64,000 bases of DNA, taken from positions 62,001-126,000 of the forward strand of contig NZ_BAYD01000018.1 in assembly GCF_000685075.1 (NCBI RefSeq). The letters run 5' to 3'. Position 1 is the stretch's first letter. Every line of letters begins with the position of its first letter. The notes under the pieces were generated by a model that made no database searches, was not told where the DNA came from, and saw only the letters and a program-made list of their open reading frames with translations. The DNA comes from Paraburkholderia oxyphila NBRC 105797 (GTDB lineage Bacteria > Pseudomonadota > Gammaproteobacteria > Burkholderiales > Burkholderiaceae). Positions 25,200 through 35,053 of the stretch are shown here, piece by piece. The translations under genes were made by a program, and so were the position numbers.

Positions 25200-26684
25200 A
25201 TGCTCGAGGATACGACTGTCGACGTGGTGATTTCCGGGGCGGGCGCCACAGGCGTGACACTGGCCATCGAGCTGGCGCGACGCGGAGTGTCGTTCTGCCT
25301 CCTCGACAAGCTGGAGGTGCCGTTCGGCGGGTCACGCGGCAAAGGTATTCAGCCGCGGACACTGGAAATCTTCGAGGATCTCGGCATCGTGGATCGCATG
25401 ATGCTGGCGGGCGGCCCCTATCCGCCGCAGCGCGAATATCGTGACGACGGCAGCTACGCCGAATCGGCCGCCGAAGCGAACGAAGCCCCAACGCCGTCAG
25501 AACCCTATCGTTCGCCGCTGCTCGTCCCGCAGTTTCTGACCGAGTCAGTCATGCGCGAGCGTCTTGCTGAACTCGGCGGTCGGGTGGAGTTCGGATGCGA
25601 GCTGGCAGGGCTGAAACAGGACGAAGACGGCGTACTGGCCCGTGTTGCCACTCAGCGCGGCGAACGGACCATTCAGGCACGCTTTCTGGTTGGCGCAGAC
25701 GGGGGGCGCAGCTTTGTGCGCAACGCACTCCAGATCGGCTTTCCAGGCAAGACACTTGCTGTGCGCGCCGTGGTTGCCGATGTCTTCCTCACGGGTCTTG
25801 ACCGCAATGCCTGGCATCGCTTCAACGAGGGCTCCATGGAACGGCAACTCGCGTTATGTCCGCTGGTTGGAACGGAAATGTTCCAGATACAGGCTCCAGT
25901 GCCACTGGAAGGCGACGTTGACCTTTCTGCAACGGGGCTCGCCGCAATGATACGCGCGCGTACGGGCCGCAACGATATACACATCGAATCCGTATCCTGG
26001 GCCTCTGCCTACAACATGAATGCGCGTCTCGCCGATCGCTACCGTGATGGCCGCGTGTTTCTCGTGGGTGACGCCGCGCACACGCATCCCCCCACAGGCG
26101 GCCAGGGGCTCAACACCAGCGTTCAGGATGCGTACAACCTCGGATGGAAACTCGCAGCGGTGATCGATGGCGCTCCCGTTGCGCTTCTTGACAGCTACGA
26201 GGAAGAGCGTCGGCCGGTGGCGGCCAGCATGCTCGGTCTCACCACCAGGCTTCTCGACGCCATGAAGCGTGGGGATAATCGGCGAGGTCGCGAAGTGCAA
26301 CAGCTCGACATCGGCTACCCGGAGTCTTCGCTCGCGATGGAATGTCCTGAACGCTCTTCAGGCCTGCGTGCTGGCGAGCGCGCCCCTGATGCGCCAATTC
26401 GTTTGATAAGCGGGCATTCGACGCGTGTCTTCAACCTGTTGAAGGGCACTCACTGGACGCTCTTCGGCTACGACGTCAGCCGCGATCGGGTCGCACCACG
26501 CGCGGGCCTGCACATCCATACGTTTGGCGCCCGTGGCGATGTCATCGATGATGGAGGCCATTTCCGCGACGCCTACGCGGTAGGGACTGGCGATTGGATA
26601 CTCGTCCGTCCCGATGGCTACATTGGCGCCATCGTCGCGAACGAGCACGTAAAGTCCCTGGAGACTTACTTCCAGCCTGGCTAA
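25200..26684 (+). CDS. FAD-dependent aromatic hydroxylase (PheA/TfdB family)
   Basis: A 494-residue class A flavoprotein monooxygenase. FAD site VVISGAGATGVTLAIELARRG; NAD(P)H/FAD motif VGADGGRSFVRNAL; and the third FAD motif GDAAHTHPPTGGQGLNTSVQD. The C-terminal thioredoxin-like region is present. GGAGG is 4 bp before the chosen ATG; another ATG one codon earlier and a GTG at 25173 are less well placed. It should hydroxylate a phenolic or related aromatic substrate; the divergent MarR protein probably senses that substrate. Confidence 0.93.
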   Translation: MLEDTTVDVVISGAGATGVTLAIELARRGVSFCLLDKLEVPFGGSRGKGIQPRTLEIFEDLGIVDRMMLAGGPYPPQREYRDDGSYAESAAEANEAPTPSEPYRSPLLVPQFLTESVMRERLAELGGRVEFGCELAGLKQDEDGVLARVATQRGERTIQARFLVGADGGRSFVRNALQIGFPGKTLAVRAVVADVFLTGLDRNAWHRFNEGSMERQLALCPLVGTEMFQIQAPVPLEGDVDLSATGLAAMIRARTGRNDIHIESVSWASAYNMNARLADRYRDGRVFLVGDAAHTHPPTGGQGLNTSVQDAYNLGWKLAAVIDGAPVALLDSYEEERRPVAASMLGLTTRLLDAMKRGDNRRGREVQQLDIGYPESSLAMECPERSSGLRAGERAPDAPIRLISGHSTRVFNLLKGTHWTLFGYDVSRDRVAPRAGLHIHTFGARGDVIDDGGHFRDAYAVGTGDWILVRPDGYIGAIVANEHVKSLETYFQPG

Positions 26685-26698
26685 GCCCTGACTGGCGC

Positions 26699-28000
26699 TT
26701 ACAGCGAGCGCTCGATCGCCTGGCCCAGCAGCGAGAGACCCAGGTCGATCTCCTCTTCGCTCACGGTCAACGGCGGCGCAATCCGGAACACACCGCCCAT
26801 GCCGGGCAACTGCACGATGTTCATGCTGAGCCCCAGGTTCATGCACTCGCGCGTGATCCTGGCGCCCAGCCCATCGGCGGGTTCCTTGGTGCGGCGGTCC
26901 TTGACGACCTCCATGCCGAGCAGCAGCCCGCGGCCGCGCACGTCGCCGATGCACTCGAAACGCTCCATCAGATCCAGCAGGCCGCGCCGCAGCCGCTCGC
27001 CCATCGCGTTCGCGCGCGCCACCAGCCCCTCGCGCTCGACCACGTCGAGCACCCGCAGGCCGACGGCGGCCGGCAGCGGATCGGACACGTGCGTCGTGTA
27101 GAACAGATAGCCCAGCTCGTGCGCGCGCTCTTCGATCTCCTCGGAAGTCACCACGGCCGCGAGCGGCAGCCCCGCGCCCAGCGTCTTGGAGAGCGTGAGA
27201 ATGTCGGGCGTCACGCCGTCACGCTCGCAGGCGAACATCGTGCCGGTGCGCCCCACACCGGTTTGCGCCTCGTCCAGAATCAGCAGCATGCCGCGCGCTT
27301 CGCATTTGCGCTTGAGCTCAGCCATATAGCCTTCGGGCAACTCGATGATGCCGCCCGAACTCAGGATCGGCTCGGCGATGAAGGCCGCGAGACTGCCGCT
27401 GGACTGGCGATCGATGAGATCGAAGGCGTAGTCCAGCTCCGCAAGGTGATCGTAATGGCCGTTGCGCTCGAAGCGCGGCCGGTACGCGAATGGCGCCGGT
27501 ATCGCAAACGAACCGACCGCGGCGGGGCCCACGCCCTTGCGGCCCGCGCTATAGGTCGCGGACGCCGCGCCGCCCGTCATGCCGTGCCACGACTGGGCGA
27601 AGCCGACGATTTCATACTTGCCCGTGACGAGTTTCGCCATGCGGATGGCGGCCTCGTTGGACTCCGCGCCGGTGCTCAGCAAAAGCGCGCGGTCGAGCCC
27701 GGCGGGTGTCACTTCGGCGAGGCGTGTCGCGAGGTCGACCACGGGCCGCGAGAGCATGCCGCTGAAGAGGTGATCGAGCTTGCCCGCGTACTCGTTGATG
27801 ACCGAGACGATTTCAGGGTGGCTGTGCCCCAGCACCGCGCTCATCTGCCCCGAGGTGAAATCGAGGATCGCGCGGCCATCCGCGTCGTAGACAAAGCTGC
27901 CCTGGGCGCGCTCGATGATCATCGGCTCGAACGTGCCGCCGTAACGGATGAGGTGCTGCCTGGCGTTGCGCCAAAACGTTGTGTCGTCGTTGCGGGACAC
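26699..28000 (-). CDS. dgdA: 2,2-dialkylglycine decarboxylase
   Basis: A 433-residue PLP enzyme of aminotransferase class III that decarboxylates 2,2-dialkylglycines such as 2-aminoisobutyrate and transaminates pyruvate. The sequence is very close to the Burkholderia cepacia enzyme as I remember it (RYGGTFEPMIIERA, ILDFTSGQMSAVLGHSHPE, LLLSTGAESNEAAIRMAK, LILDEAQTGVGRTG). The PLP lysine is in LTLSKTLGAG. The GTG start matches the known N-terminus, and GAGGAG lies 9 bp upstream. It is divergent from dgdR, as in B. cepacia. Confidence 0.96.
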   Translation of the reverse strand: MSRNDDTTFWRNARQHLIRYGGTFEPMIIERAQGSFVYDADGRAILDFTSGQMSAVLGHSHPEIVSVINEYAGKLDHLFSGMLSRPVVDLATRLAEVTPAGLDRALLLSTGAESNEAAIRMAKLVTGKYEIVGFAQSWHGMTGGAASATYSAGRKGVGPAAVGSFAIPAPFAYRPRFERNGHYDHLAELDYAFDLIDRQSSGSLAAFIAEPILSSGGIIELPEGYMAELKRKCEARGMLLILDEAQTGVGRTGTMFACERDGVTPDILTLSKTLGAGLPLAAVVTSEEIEERAHELGYLFYTTHVSDPLPAAVGLRVLDVVEREGLVARANAMGERLRRGLLDLMERFECIGDVRGRGLLLGMEVVKDRRTKEPADGLGARITRECMNLGLSMNIVQLPGMGGVFRIAPPLTVSEEEIDLGLSLLGQAIERSL

Positions 28001-28162
28001 GATGCTTCTCCTCGTGGTTGGCGGGCACATGCGGAGCACATGCGGGCGCGTGGCGGGAATGACTTGCAGTGTAGGCGCGCCTCTGGTTTTATAGAATCGA
28101 ATAGTTTTAATGCGAGCTAGCAGCATGGCTAATATCGGCGCCGGCTATTGGGGGCGAATATC
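28001..28162. promoter_or_regulatory. Divergent dgdA-dgdR control region
   Basis: A 162 bp gap between the two starts holds an A+T-rich core around 28084-28115 (TTTTATAGAATCGAATAG and TTTTAATG), unlike the surrounding GC-rich DNA. LysR-type T-N11-A sites are compatible with this stretch, but I could not single out one. Confidence 0.5.
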
Positions 28163-29038
28163 GTGAGTCAGTCGCTCGAAATCGATCTGCTACGTTCGTT
28201 TGCGGTCATTGCCGAAGTACGCTCGCTCAGCCGCGCGGCCAGCCGGATCGGCCGCACGCAGTCCGCGCTGAGCCAGCAGATGAAGCGCCTTGAAGAAATA
28301 GTCGACCAGCCGCTATTCCAGCGCACCGGCCGTGGCGTGGTGCTGACGAATCCCGGCGAGCGCCTGTTGATTCACGCCCAGCGCATGCTGCGGCTGCATG
28401 ACGAGGCGATGGCCGACTTGTGCGGCAAGGGATTGACGGGGACGATCCGCTTCGGCTGCCCGGACGACTATGCCGCCGTGTTTCTGCCCGCGCTGCTGCG
28501 CGAGTTTTCACGCCAGCACCCGCAGGCGCTCGTGGAGGTCGTTTGCGGGCCCACGCCGCGCCTCATCGAGCAGCTCGAAAACCGCGCCGTGGATCTCGCG
28601 ATGATTTCGTTGCCGGAGATGCGTGAGGGGATGAGGGACAGCGCGGACGGCGAGATCATTCGCCACGAGCAGCTCGTGTGGATCGGCTATCCGGGGCTGG
28701 ATCCGGCGCACTTCGATCCGTTGCCGCTCGCGCTCTCCGATCCGGACACGCTCGACCACCTTGCGGCGTGCGAAGCGCTGCAACGTGTCGGCCGCGCTTA
28801 CCGGCTGGCCTATGCGAGCAGCAGCCTCGCCGGCCTGACCGCGCTGGTGCGCTCGGGACAGGCCTTCGCGGTGATGACGCAGACGGCAGTGCCGGCGGAC
28901 CTCGCGATCCTGCACGGCGATCCCGGCCTGCCGCCCCTGCCCGCTGTGGGGATTACCTTGAAGTTCGAACGCAAGCGCCCCTCGCATCTCACCGCCGCGT
29001 TTGCCGAGCACATCCGGCTCACGCTGCCGCTGCTATGA
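28163..29038 (+). CDS. dgdR: LysR-type regulator of dialkylglycine decarboxylase
   Basis: A 291-residue LysR regulator. The N-terminal helix-turn-helix is SFAVIAEVRSLSRAASRIG then RTQSALSQQMKRLEEIVDQP, followed by a periplasmic-binding-like effector domain. The GTG start follows GGGGGCG; a TTG 15 bp upstream is possible. It is divergent from dgdA, the arrangement known in B. cepacia where DgdR represses dgdA until a dialkylglycine is present. Confidence 0.93.
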   Translation: MSQSLEIDLLRSFAVIAEVRSLSRAASRIGRTQSALSQQMKRLEEIVDQPLFQRTGRGVVLTNPGERLLIHAQRMLRLHDEAMADLCGKGLTGTIRFGCPDDYAAVFLPALLREFSRQHPQALVEVVCGPTPRLIEQLENRAVDLAMISLPEMREGMRDSADGEIIRHEQLVWIGYPGLDPAHFDPLPLALSDPDTLDHLAACEALQRVGRAYRLAYASSSLAGLTALVRSGQAFAVMTQTAVPADLAILHGDPGLPPLPAVGITLKFERKRPSHLTAAFAEHIRLTLPLL

Positions 29039-29065
29039 GGGGCGCCGCGAACTGGCGCGAGACGC

Positions 29066-30484
29066 TCAGCCCGTGATCTTCGCGATCTGCAGCAGGTTCG
29101 TCGTGCCCGATTCGCCGAACGGCAAGCCGGCCGCAATCGCCACGAGGTCGCCTTCACGGCCGAAGCCTTCGCTCACCGCCGCGCGGCATGCGAGGCCGAT
29201 CATCTCGTCGACGTTGGACGCCTCCACGCGCGGCACCGCGTGAACGCCCCAGGTCAACGCGAGGCGGCGTGCAACCGTCTCCGAAGGCGTCAACGCGACG
29301 ATACGCGACGAGGCACGCTCGCGGGCCGCCCGCAAGCTCGTGAAGCCCGAGCTCGTATAGGTGACGGTCACGGCCGGCTCGATCAATTGCACGGCCTTCC
29401 TGAGCGCGCAGCAGATTGAATCGGCGACCGTCGCATCGGCGCGCGTGTGCGAGGCGTCGATCTGCTCGCGGTAAGCCGGGTCGCGCTCCACGCGCTCGAT
29501 GATGCGGTTCATCGTGGTGACCGCCTCGAGCGGGAACTTGCCGCTCGCCGATTCGGCCGAGAGCATCACCGCGTCGGCGCCTTCGTAGATCGCGCCGGCG
29601 ACGTCCGAGGTTTCCGCACGCGTGGGCACCGGCGAATTCGTCATCGATTCGAGCATCTGCGTCGCAACGACGACCACCCGGCCGACGCGGCGGCATTCGC
29701 GAATGATGCGGCGCTGCAACTCCGGAATCTGCTCGGCCGGCAGCTCCACGCCGAGGTCGCCGCGTGCCACCATCACGCCGTCGCAGCGCTGGACGATGCC
29801 TTCGAGGTGATCGATCGCCAGCGGCTTCTCGAGCTTCGCCATGATCCATGCGCGGTCGCCGATCAGCGCGCGCGCTTCCTCGATATCCTCCACGCATTGC
29901 ACGAACGAGAGCGCCACCCAGTCGACGCCCAGCTCGAGACCGAACGCGAGATCCGCGCGGTCCTTCTTCGTGAGCGGCGAGATCGGCAGATGGGAGCCCG
30001 GCACGTTCACGCCCTTGCGGTCGGAAATGCGCCCGCCCGCCAGCACGACGGTCTCGGCGAAGCTATCGCCCGACTCTTCCACGCGCAGACGGATCTTGCC
30101 GTCGTCGAGCAGCAGTTCCGAACCCGGCTTGATGGCCTGAAAGATCTCGGGATGCGGGAGCGGCGCGCGCACCTGGCTGCCCGGCGTCGTATCGAGGTCG
30201 AGACGGAAGCGAGCGCCGACGGCGAGTTCCGCGGCGCCGTTCTCGAACGTGCCCAGGCGCAGCTTCGGCCCCTGGAGATCGAGCAGGATGCCGACCGGGC
30301 GGCCGTATTCCTGCTCCAGGCGGCGAATTTCCGCATGACGCTGGCTATGATCGTCGTGCGTGCCGTGGCTGAAATTCAGCCGGAAGACGTCGACACCGGC
30401 CTCAAAAAGCGCGCGGATGACCTTCGGGTCCGAGCTGGCCGGCCCGAGCGTGGCTATGATCTTGGCATTACGATTTCGCTTCAT
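29066..30484 (-). CDS. pyk: Pyruvate kinase
   Basis: A 472-residue glycolytic enzyme that makes pyruvate and ATP from PEP and ADP. Motifs: KIIATLGPASSDPKVIRALF, VFRLNFSHGTHDDH, ILLDLQGPKLRLG, the catalytic IMAKLEKPLAIDHL and the metal-binding VARGDLGVELPAEQIP. Allosteric C-terminal domain present. GGAGAGGAA precedes the ATG; the upstream frame is not homologous. No glycolytic neighbours, so it stands alone. Confidence 0.97.
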   Translation of the reverse strand: MKRNRNAKIIATLGPASSDPKVIRALFEAGVDVFRLNFSHGTHDDHSQRHAEIRRLEQEYGRPVGILLDLQGPKLRLGTFENGAAELAVGARFRLDLDTTPGSQVRAPLPHPEIFQAIKPGSELLLDDGKIRLRVEESGDSFAETVVLAGGRISDRKGVNVPGSHLPISPLTKKDRADLAFGLELGVDWVALSFVQCVEDIEEARALIGDRAWIMAKLEKPLAIDHLEGIVQRCDGVMVARGDLGVELPAEQIPELQRRIIRECRRVGRVVVVATQMLESMTNSPVPTRAETSDVAGAIYEGADAVMLSAESASGKFPLEAVTTMNRIIERVERDPAYREQIDASHTRADATVADSICCALRKAVQLIEPAVTVTYTSSGFTSLRAARERASSRIVALTPSETVARRLALTWGVHAVPRVEASNVDEMIGLACRAAVSEGFGREGDLVAIAAGLPFGESGTTNLLQIAKITG

Positions 30485-31363
30485 TTCCTCTCCGCGGACT
30501 ACGTTGCGCCGCGCCCCACCGATGCGGGGCACGCGAAACTCATGAACGTTCGTCAGTGTGGGGCTGCACACATGAGACTCTGGGATCTGCTCCGGCGCGC
30601 TGGCGCGCCGGGCTGCGGGGCGTGAGGTTCGAATGCGGGGAGGGTAAAAAATGCCGCTCGGCCCGGATAGCGCTGGAAAACCCCTGGAACGGGGCGAAAA
30701 TCGCGCAATGGCTTGTCGATCAATGCTTGCAGGCGGTTATCCCTCGCACGCAATACTGATTTCCCGCGAAGGGCATTCCAGGCGTCCCGGCGTTCTTCTA
30801 TGATGACGCCCCAAGCCAATCGCCGATCAAAACATCTGCATAACTAACTGGATATATCGATTGGCGGCGGCGCACGCGCGAACCTGCAGGCGCCCCCTTC
30901 CGGCCACGGCGCTCCACACGAATAGCACTACCGTTCGCCAGATGCGGCCAGAAGCATTGCGAGGGCCGGGTTGAGCCGACCGCTTCGCCACCCGAGCGCT
31001 CGAACCACCGTTCCACTGGTGAGACGCAGCGACTTACCGGGACCCACTACTGGAAAGATGCGCGTGAAGGGCGGACACGGGACCCGCCTTGTCTACCCCC
31101 CGCCGGACGCTCGCTCGCGCTCGTCGTGCTGCGCGGGCGCATCGTGGTGAACGGCAGCGAGCAGGCAGGAGACGGCGAACTGGTGCTGTTCGAGCGCACG
31201 GGCACACGCTGCTTTCATAGGCTCTGCAAAATTCCCGTCACGAATGTGGGCCAATATCAGAAAATTCGGCACTGCTCGGACACGGTCGCGAGCTGAATAA
31301 TTGTCATAAGTATTACAGAACGATTTCACTCTCCACGAACACTCGTCGTCCAGGAGACCAGCG
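30485..31363. other. Long intergenic region with a gene remnant
   Basis: Nearly 880 bp with no intact gene. It contains a pirin-like fragment at 31084-31206. The 100 bp before the ABC permease gene are A+T-richer (AATAATTGTCATAAGTATTAC) and could hold its promoter. Nothing else was recognised. Confidence 0.55.
31084..31206 (+). pseudogene. Pirin-like C-terminal fragment
   Basis: The frame reads LPPAGRSLALVVLRGRIVV, then NGSEQAGDGELVLFERTGT, which resembles the second cupin domain of pirin-family proteins. It has no start, and the sequence after it loses similarity. This is a short remnant, recognised by motif only. Confidence 0.4.
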
Positions 31364-33115
31364 ATGGAGTTCAGTTTCAATCTGAACCGCACGGCGAACA
31401 TTTCCGCTCAGCGGTTACTCCCGAATGCATGGGACTTTGTGGCCTTTCCTCTGATCATCGGGCTGATTGCGATGGCGTCGATCGGCTTTCATCAGACGCT
31501 TGCGCCCATGTCGACGCTGAAGACCCAGGTGATCTCGCTCGACCCCGCGATGTTGCCGGAGTATGCGATGCGCACCACGCTGCGCATGCTCGCGGCAATG
31601 ATCGCCTCGCTCGTCTTCACATTGACTTACGGCACGCTTGCAGCGAAGAGCCGCCGCGCCGAAAAGGTGCTGGTGCCGATCCTCGACATCCTGCAGTCGG
31701 TGCCCGTGCTCGGCTATATCTCGTTTACGGTCACGTTCTTTCTGTCGCTCTTCCCAGGGCGCGTGCTCGGCGCAGAACTGGCCGCGATCTTTGCGATCTG
31801 GACGAGCCAGGCCTGGAACATGACCTTCAGCTTCTACCAGTCGCTGCGCACGGTGCCGCGCGATCTCGACGAGGTCTCACGCGGTTTTCACCTGACCGGC
31901 TGGCAGCGTTTCTGGAAGCTGGACGTGCCGTTCTCGATGCCGGGCCTCATCTGGAACATGATGATGTCGATGTCGGGCGGATGGTTTTTCGTCGTCGCCT
32001 CCGAAGCCATTACCGTAGGCAACAATACGATTACGCTGCCGGGCATTGGCGCGTATCTGGCTCAGGCGATCAGCGACAAGAATCTGCACGCCGTCGGCTG
32101 GGTGATCCTCGCCATGACGGTCGTGATTCTTGCATACGACCAGTTGCTGTTCCGGCCGCTCGTCGCGTGGGCCGACAAATTCCGCATGGAGACCACGAGC
32201 TCGGGTAACGCGCCCGAGTCCTGGCTGCTCGACACGATGCGGCGCACCCGTTTGATCCACCGCCTGCTCATGCCCGCGGGCGTGCTGCTCGCGACAGCAG
32301 CGCGGATTCCGGTTCACCTGCCCCTGCCAGATACCAAAGGTGCCGGCCGTTCCGAGCGGCAGTCGTCGACGCGCGTCGGCGACATCATCTGGGGCATCCT
32401 CGTACTGCTGCTGACCGTCTATGTCGTCTGGCGGGTGGTCGCCTACGTACGCACCGGTGTCACGCTCGACGAGGTCGGCCACGTCTTCGTGCTCGGGCTG
32501 ATCACGCTGTTGCGCGTGGTGCTGCTGATCGCGATTTCCTCCGTGATCTGGGTGCCGCTCGGCGTGCTGATCGGCCTGCGTCCCGCGCTCGCCGAGAAGA
32601 TTCAGCCGCTCGCGCAATTCCTCGCGGCGTTCCCGGCGAACCTGCTGTTTCCGGTGTTTGTGATCGTGATCGTCAAGTACCACCTGAACCCGGACATCTG
32701 GCTCTCGCCGCTGATCGTGCTCGGCACGCAGTGGTACATCCTTTTCAACGTGATCGCCGGCGCCACCGCCTATCCGAACGACTACAAGGAAGCGGCGAAG
32801 AACTTCCACATTCGCGGCTGGCAATGGTGGCGCAAGGTGATGCTGCCCGGCATCTTCCCCTACTACGTGACGGGCGCGATCACAGCTTCCGGTGGCGCAT
32901 GGAACGCGAGCATCGTCTCCGAATTCGTGCAATGGGGCGACACCAAGGTCGTCGCCCACGGTCTGGGCGCCTATATCGCGCAGACCACGGCCGCCGGCGA
33001 CTTCCCGAAAATCATTCTGGGCATCGCGGTCATGTCCCTGTTCGTCACGCTGTTCAACCGCACGTTGTGGCGTCCCCTTTATGCCTATGCCGAATCCAGG
33101 CTTCGACTTGATTGA
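31364..33115 (+). CDS. ABC transporter permease with two fused membrane domains
   Basis: A 583-residue protein with two binding-protein-dependent permease domains in tandem (about residues 15-285 and 330-580). Each has an EAA loop: VSRGFHLTGWQRFWKLDVPF in the first and AAKNFHIRGWQWWRKVMLPG in the second. A variable linker separates them. AGGAG precedes the ATG. A matching ATPase follows 11 bp later. No substrate-binding protein gene is adjacent. Relatives belong to the nitrate/sulfonate/taurine class; the substrate is unknown. Confidence 0.92.
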   Translation: MEFSFNLNRTANISAQRLLPNAWDFVAFPLIIGLIAMASIGFHQTLAPMSTLKTQVISLDPAMLPEYAMRTTLRMLAAMIASLVFTLTYGTLAAKSRRAEKVLVPILDILQSVPVLGYISFTVTFFLSLFPGRVLGAELAAIFAIWTSQAWNMTFSFYQSLRTVPRDLDEVSRGFHLTGWQRFWKLDVPFSMPGLIWNMMMSMSGGWFFVVASEAITVGNNTITLPGIGAYLAQAISDKNLHAVGWVILAMTVVILAYDQLLFRPLVAWADKFRMETTSSGNAPESWLLDTMRRTRLIHRLLMPAGVLLATAARIPVHLPLPDTKGAGRSERQSSTRVGDIIWGILVLLLTVYVVWRVVAYVRTGVTLDEVGHVFVLGLITLLRVVLLIAISSVIWVPLGVLIGLRPALAEKIQPLAQFLAAFPANLLFPVFVIVIVKYHLNPDIWLSPLIVLGTQWYILFNVIAGATAYPNDYKEAAKNFHIRGWQWWRKVMLPGIFPYYVTGAITASGGAWNASIVSEFVQWGDTKVVAHGLGAYIAQTTAAGDFPKIILGIAVMSLFVTLFNRTLWRPLYAYAESRLRLD

Positions 33116-33126
33116 GAGGGCATCCC

Positions 33127-34461
33127 ATGCAATACGCTAGAACCATTACCGCCGACGTGCTCGAGGCTTCGCCGCGCCTCGGCGAGCAGATCCTCGACGT
33201 GCAGCACGTCAGCCGGGGCTTCGACAAGAACCAGAGCGAGCTGCTGGTCCTCGACGACGTGAACCTCTCGCTGCGCGAGGGCGAAATCGTCGGGCTGCTC
33301 GGCCGTTCGGGCTCGGGCAAGTCCACGCTCCTGCGCATCATCGCCGGCCTCATCCGGCCGACCAGCGGCGACGTGACCTACATGGGCAAAGGCCTGCACG
33401 GACCGGCCGAAGGCGTGGCGATGGTGTTCCAGACTTTCGCGCTGTTCCCGTGGCTCACCGTGCTGGAAAACGTCGAAGCCGGCCTCGAGGCGATCGGCGT
33501 GGGCCCCCAGCCGCGGCGCGAACGTGCACTGGCGGCCATCGACCTGATCGGCCTCGATGGCTTCGAGAACGCCTATCCGCGCGAGCTCTCGGGCGGCATG
33601 CGCCAGCGCGTGGGCTTTGCACGCGCGCTCGTGGTCGACCCCACGCTGATGCTGATGGACGAGCCGTTCTCCGCGCTCGACGTGCTCACGGCGGAGACGC
33701 TGCGCACCGACCTGCTCGACCTGTGGACGCAGCGCCGCCTGCCGATCAAGTCGATACTGATCGTCACGCACAACATCGAAGAGGCGGTGTTCATGTGCGA
33801 CCGCATTCTCGTGCTCTCCTCGAATCCGGGCCGCGTCGTCGCGGAGATCAAGGTGCCGTTCGCGCATCCGCGCAACCGGCTCGATCAAACGTTCCGCAAG
33901 CTCGTGGACGACATCTACGCAAAGATGACCGCGCGCCAGACCGGCGAGGTCACGAAGAAGGCGCTCGAACTCGGCTCCCGGCTGCCACAGGTGTCCACCA
34001 ATCTGCTGGCCGGTCTGATCGAGACGCTGGCCGCGGAACCGTACAACGGCCACGCGGACATGCCCGAGATCGCACGGACGTTGCAGCTCGAGATCGACGA
34101 CCTGTTCCCGATCGCGGAAACGCTCCAGCACCTCGGTTTTGCCGACGTCAGCGAAGGTGACGTTTCCCTCACTCAGGCTGGCCGCAAGTTTGCGGAGTTC
34201 GGCACTCAGGAACGCAAGATGATGTTCGCCGAGTATCTGCTGCGCAACGTGCCGCTCGCGGCGCGCATCAAGAAGGTGCTGGACGAGCGCCCAGGCCACC
34301 GCGCACCGCGTGTGCGCTTCGAGCAGGAACTCGAAGATTTCCTGACCGACGGTGCGGCAGAGGAAACGCTCGACGCCGTGATCGACTGGGGCCGATACGG
34401 CGAAGTTTTTTCGTACAGCGACAAGACCGAGAATTTCAGTCTGGCCGACGTAGAGACCTGA
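33127..34461 (+). CDS. ABC transporter ATPase with AAA-associated C-terminal domain
   Basis: A 444-residue ATPase. Walker A GRSGSGKST, Q-loop VFQTFALFPW, signature LSGGMRQRVGFARAL and Walker B LMLMDEPFSALD are intact in residues about 25-245. The last 160 residues match the AAA-associated domain found on NitT/TauT-type ATPases (ETLQHLGFADVSEGDVSLTQAG, ARIKKVLDERPGH). The chosen ATG follows GAGAGGG; a TTG overlapping the permease stop is possible. Partner of the double permease. Confidence 0.92.
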   Translation: MQYARTITADVLEASPRLGEQILDVQHVSRGFDKNQSELLVLDDVNLSLREGEIVGLLGRSGSGKSTLLRIIAGLIRPTSGDVTYMGKGLHGPAEGVAMVFQTFALFPWLTVLENVEAGLEAIGVGPQPRRERALAAIDLIGLDGFENAYPRELSGGMRQRVGFARALVVDPTLMLMDEPFSALDVLTAETLRTDLLDLWTQRRLPIKSILIVTHNIEEAVFMCDRILVLSSNPGRVVAEIKVPFAHPRNRLDQTFRKLVDDIYAKMTARQTGEVTKKALELGSRLPQVSTNLLAGLIETLAAEPYNGHADMPEIARTLQLEIDDLFPIAETLQHLGFADVSEGDVSLTQAGRKFAEFGTQERKMMFAEYLLRNVPLAARIKKVLDERPGHRAPRVRFEQELEDFLTDGAAEETLDAVIDWGRYGEVFSYSDKTENFSLADVET

Positions 34462-34648
34462 TCGATCGCCGGGGGCGCACAGCAGGCTCTGAATCGACCC
34501 AGCCTGACGAACAGGCGCGCGTCGATGGCACAATCCTTCTGTCCGGCACATTGCTCGTGCCCGGCTCCCCCGACTCAACCAGCGCCTCTCGCCGCCCGCT
34601 TGCGGACGCTTGCCGGCCCGAGAAACGCCTCGCACCGAGGAATCCGTC

Positions 34649-35053
34649 ATGCCGCTCGCCACCGCCACCGCTCGCCTTGCCGCCGATGCGCCCAACTACG
34701 TCGTCGCCCTCGAGGCCGGCCGCCACGCGCTGACCGGCGACGAAGGCCCGCACGAAGGCGGCGAGGATCGCGGCCCGGCGCCGTTCGCGTTGGTGCTCTC
34801 CGGGCTTGCCGCCTGCACCGCCGCCACGCTGCGCATGTACATGCAGCGCAAAACCTGGCCGAACGCGACGATCGGCGTGGAAGTCAGCCTGCACGCCGAG
34901 CAGGACGGCACGCAGTACATCCGCCGCGGCGTGACCGTCGCTGGCGTGGACGAGGCGCAACGCGCACGGCTTGCCGAGATCTGCGAGAAGACGCCCGTCA
35001 CGCTCTTCATCAAGCGCGGCACGCGCATCGACACGACGCTGAGCGCCGCGTGA
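34649..35053 (+). CDS. OsmC/Ohr family peroxidase-like protein
   Basis: A 134-residue protein with both family cysteines: GLAACTAATLRMYM and the later AEICEKTPVTLFI. Arg/Glu residues that assist peroxide reduction lie in the N-terminal half (GGEDRGPAPFALVLSG). GAGGAA precedes the ATG. OsmC proteins reduce organic hydroperoxides with thiol partners in the cytosol. Confidence 0.9.
   Translation: MPLATATARLAADAPNYVVALEAGRHALTGDEGPHEGGEDRGPAPFALVLSGLAACTAATLRMYMQRKTWPNATIGVEVSLHAEQDGTQYIRRGVTVAGVDEAQRARLAEICEKTPVTLFIKRGTRIDTTLSAA

Noticed and set aside
31093..31401. Minus-strand frame across the ABC permease promoter
   Set aside because: It runs through the permease ribosome binding site and start with no recognisable motif.
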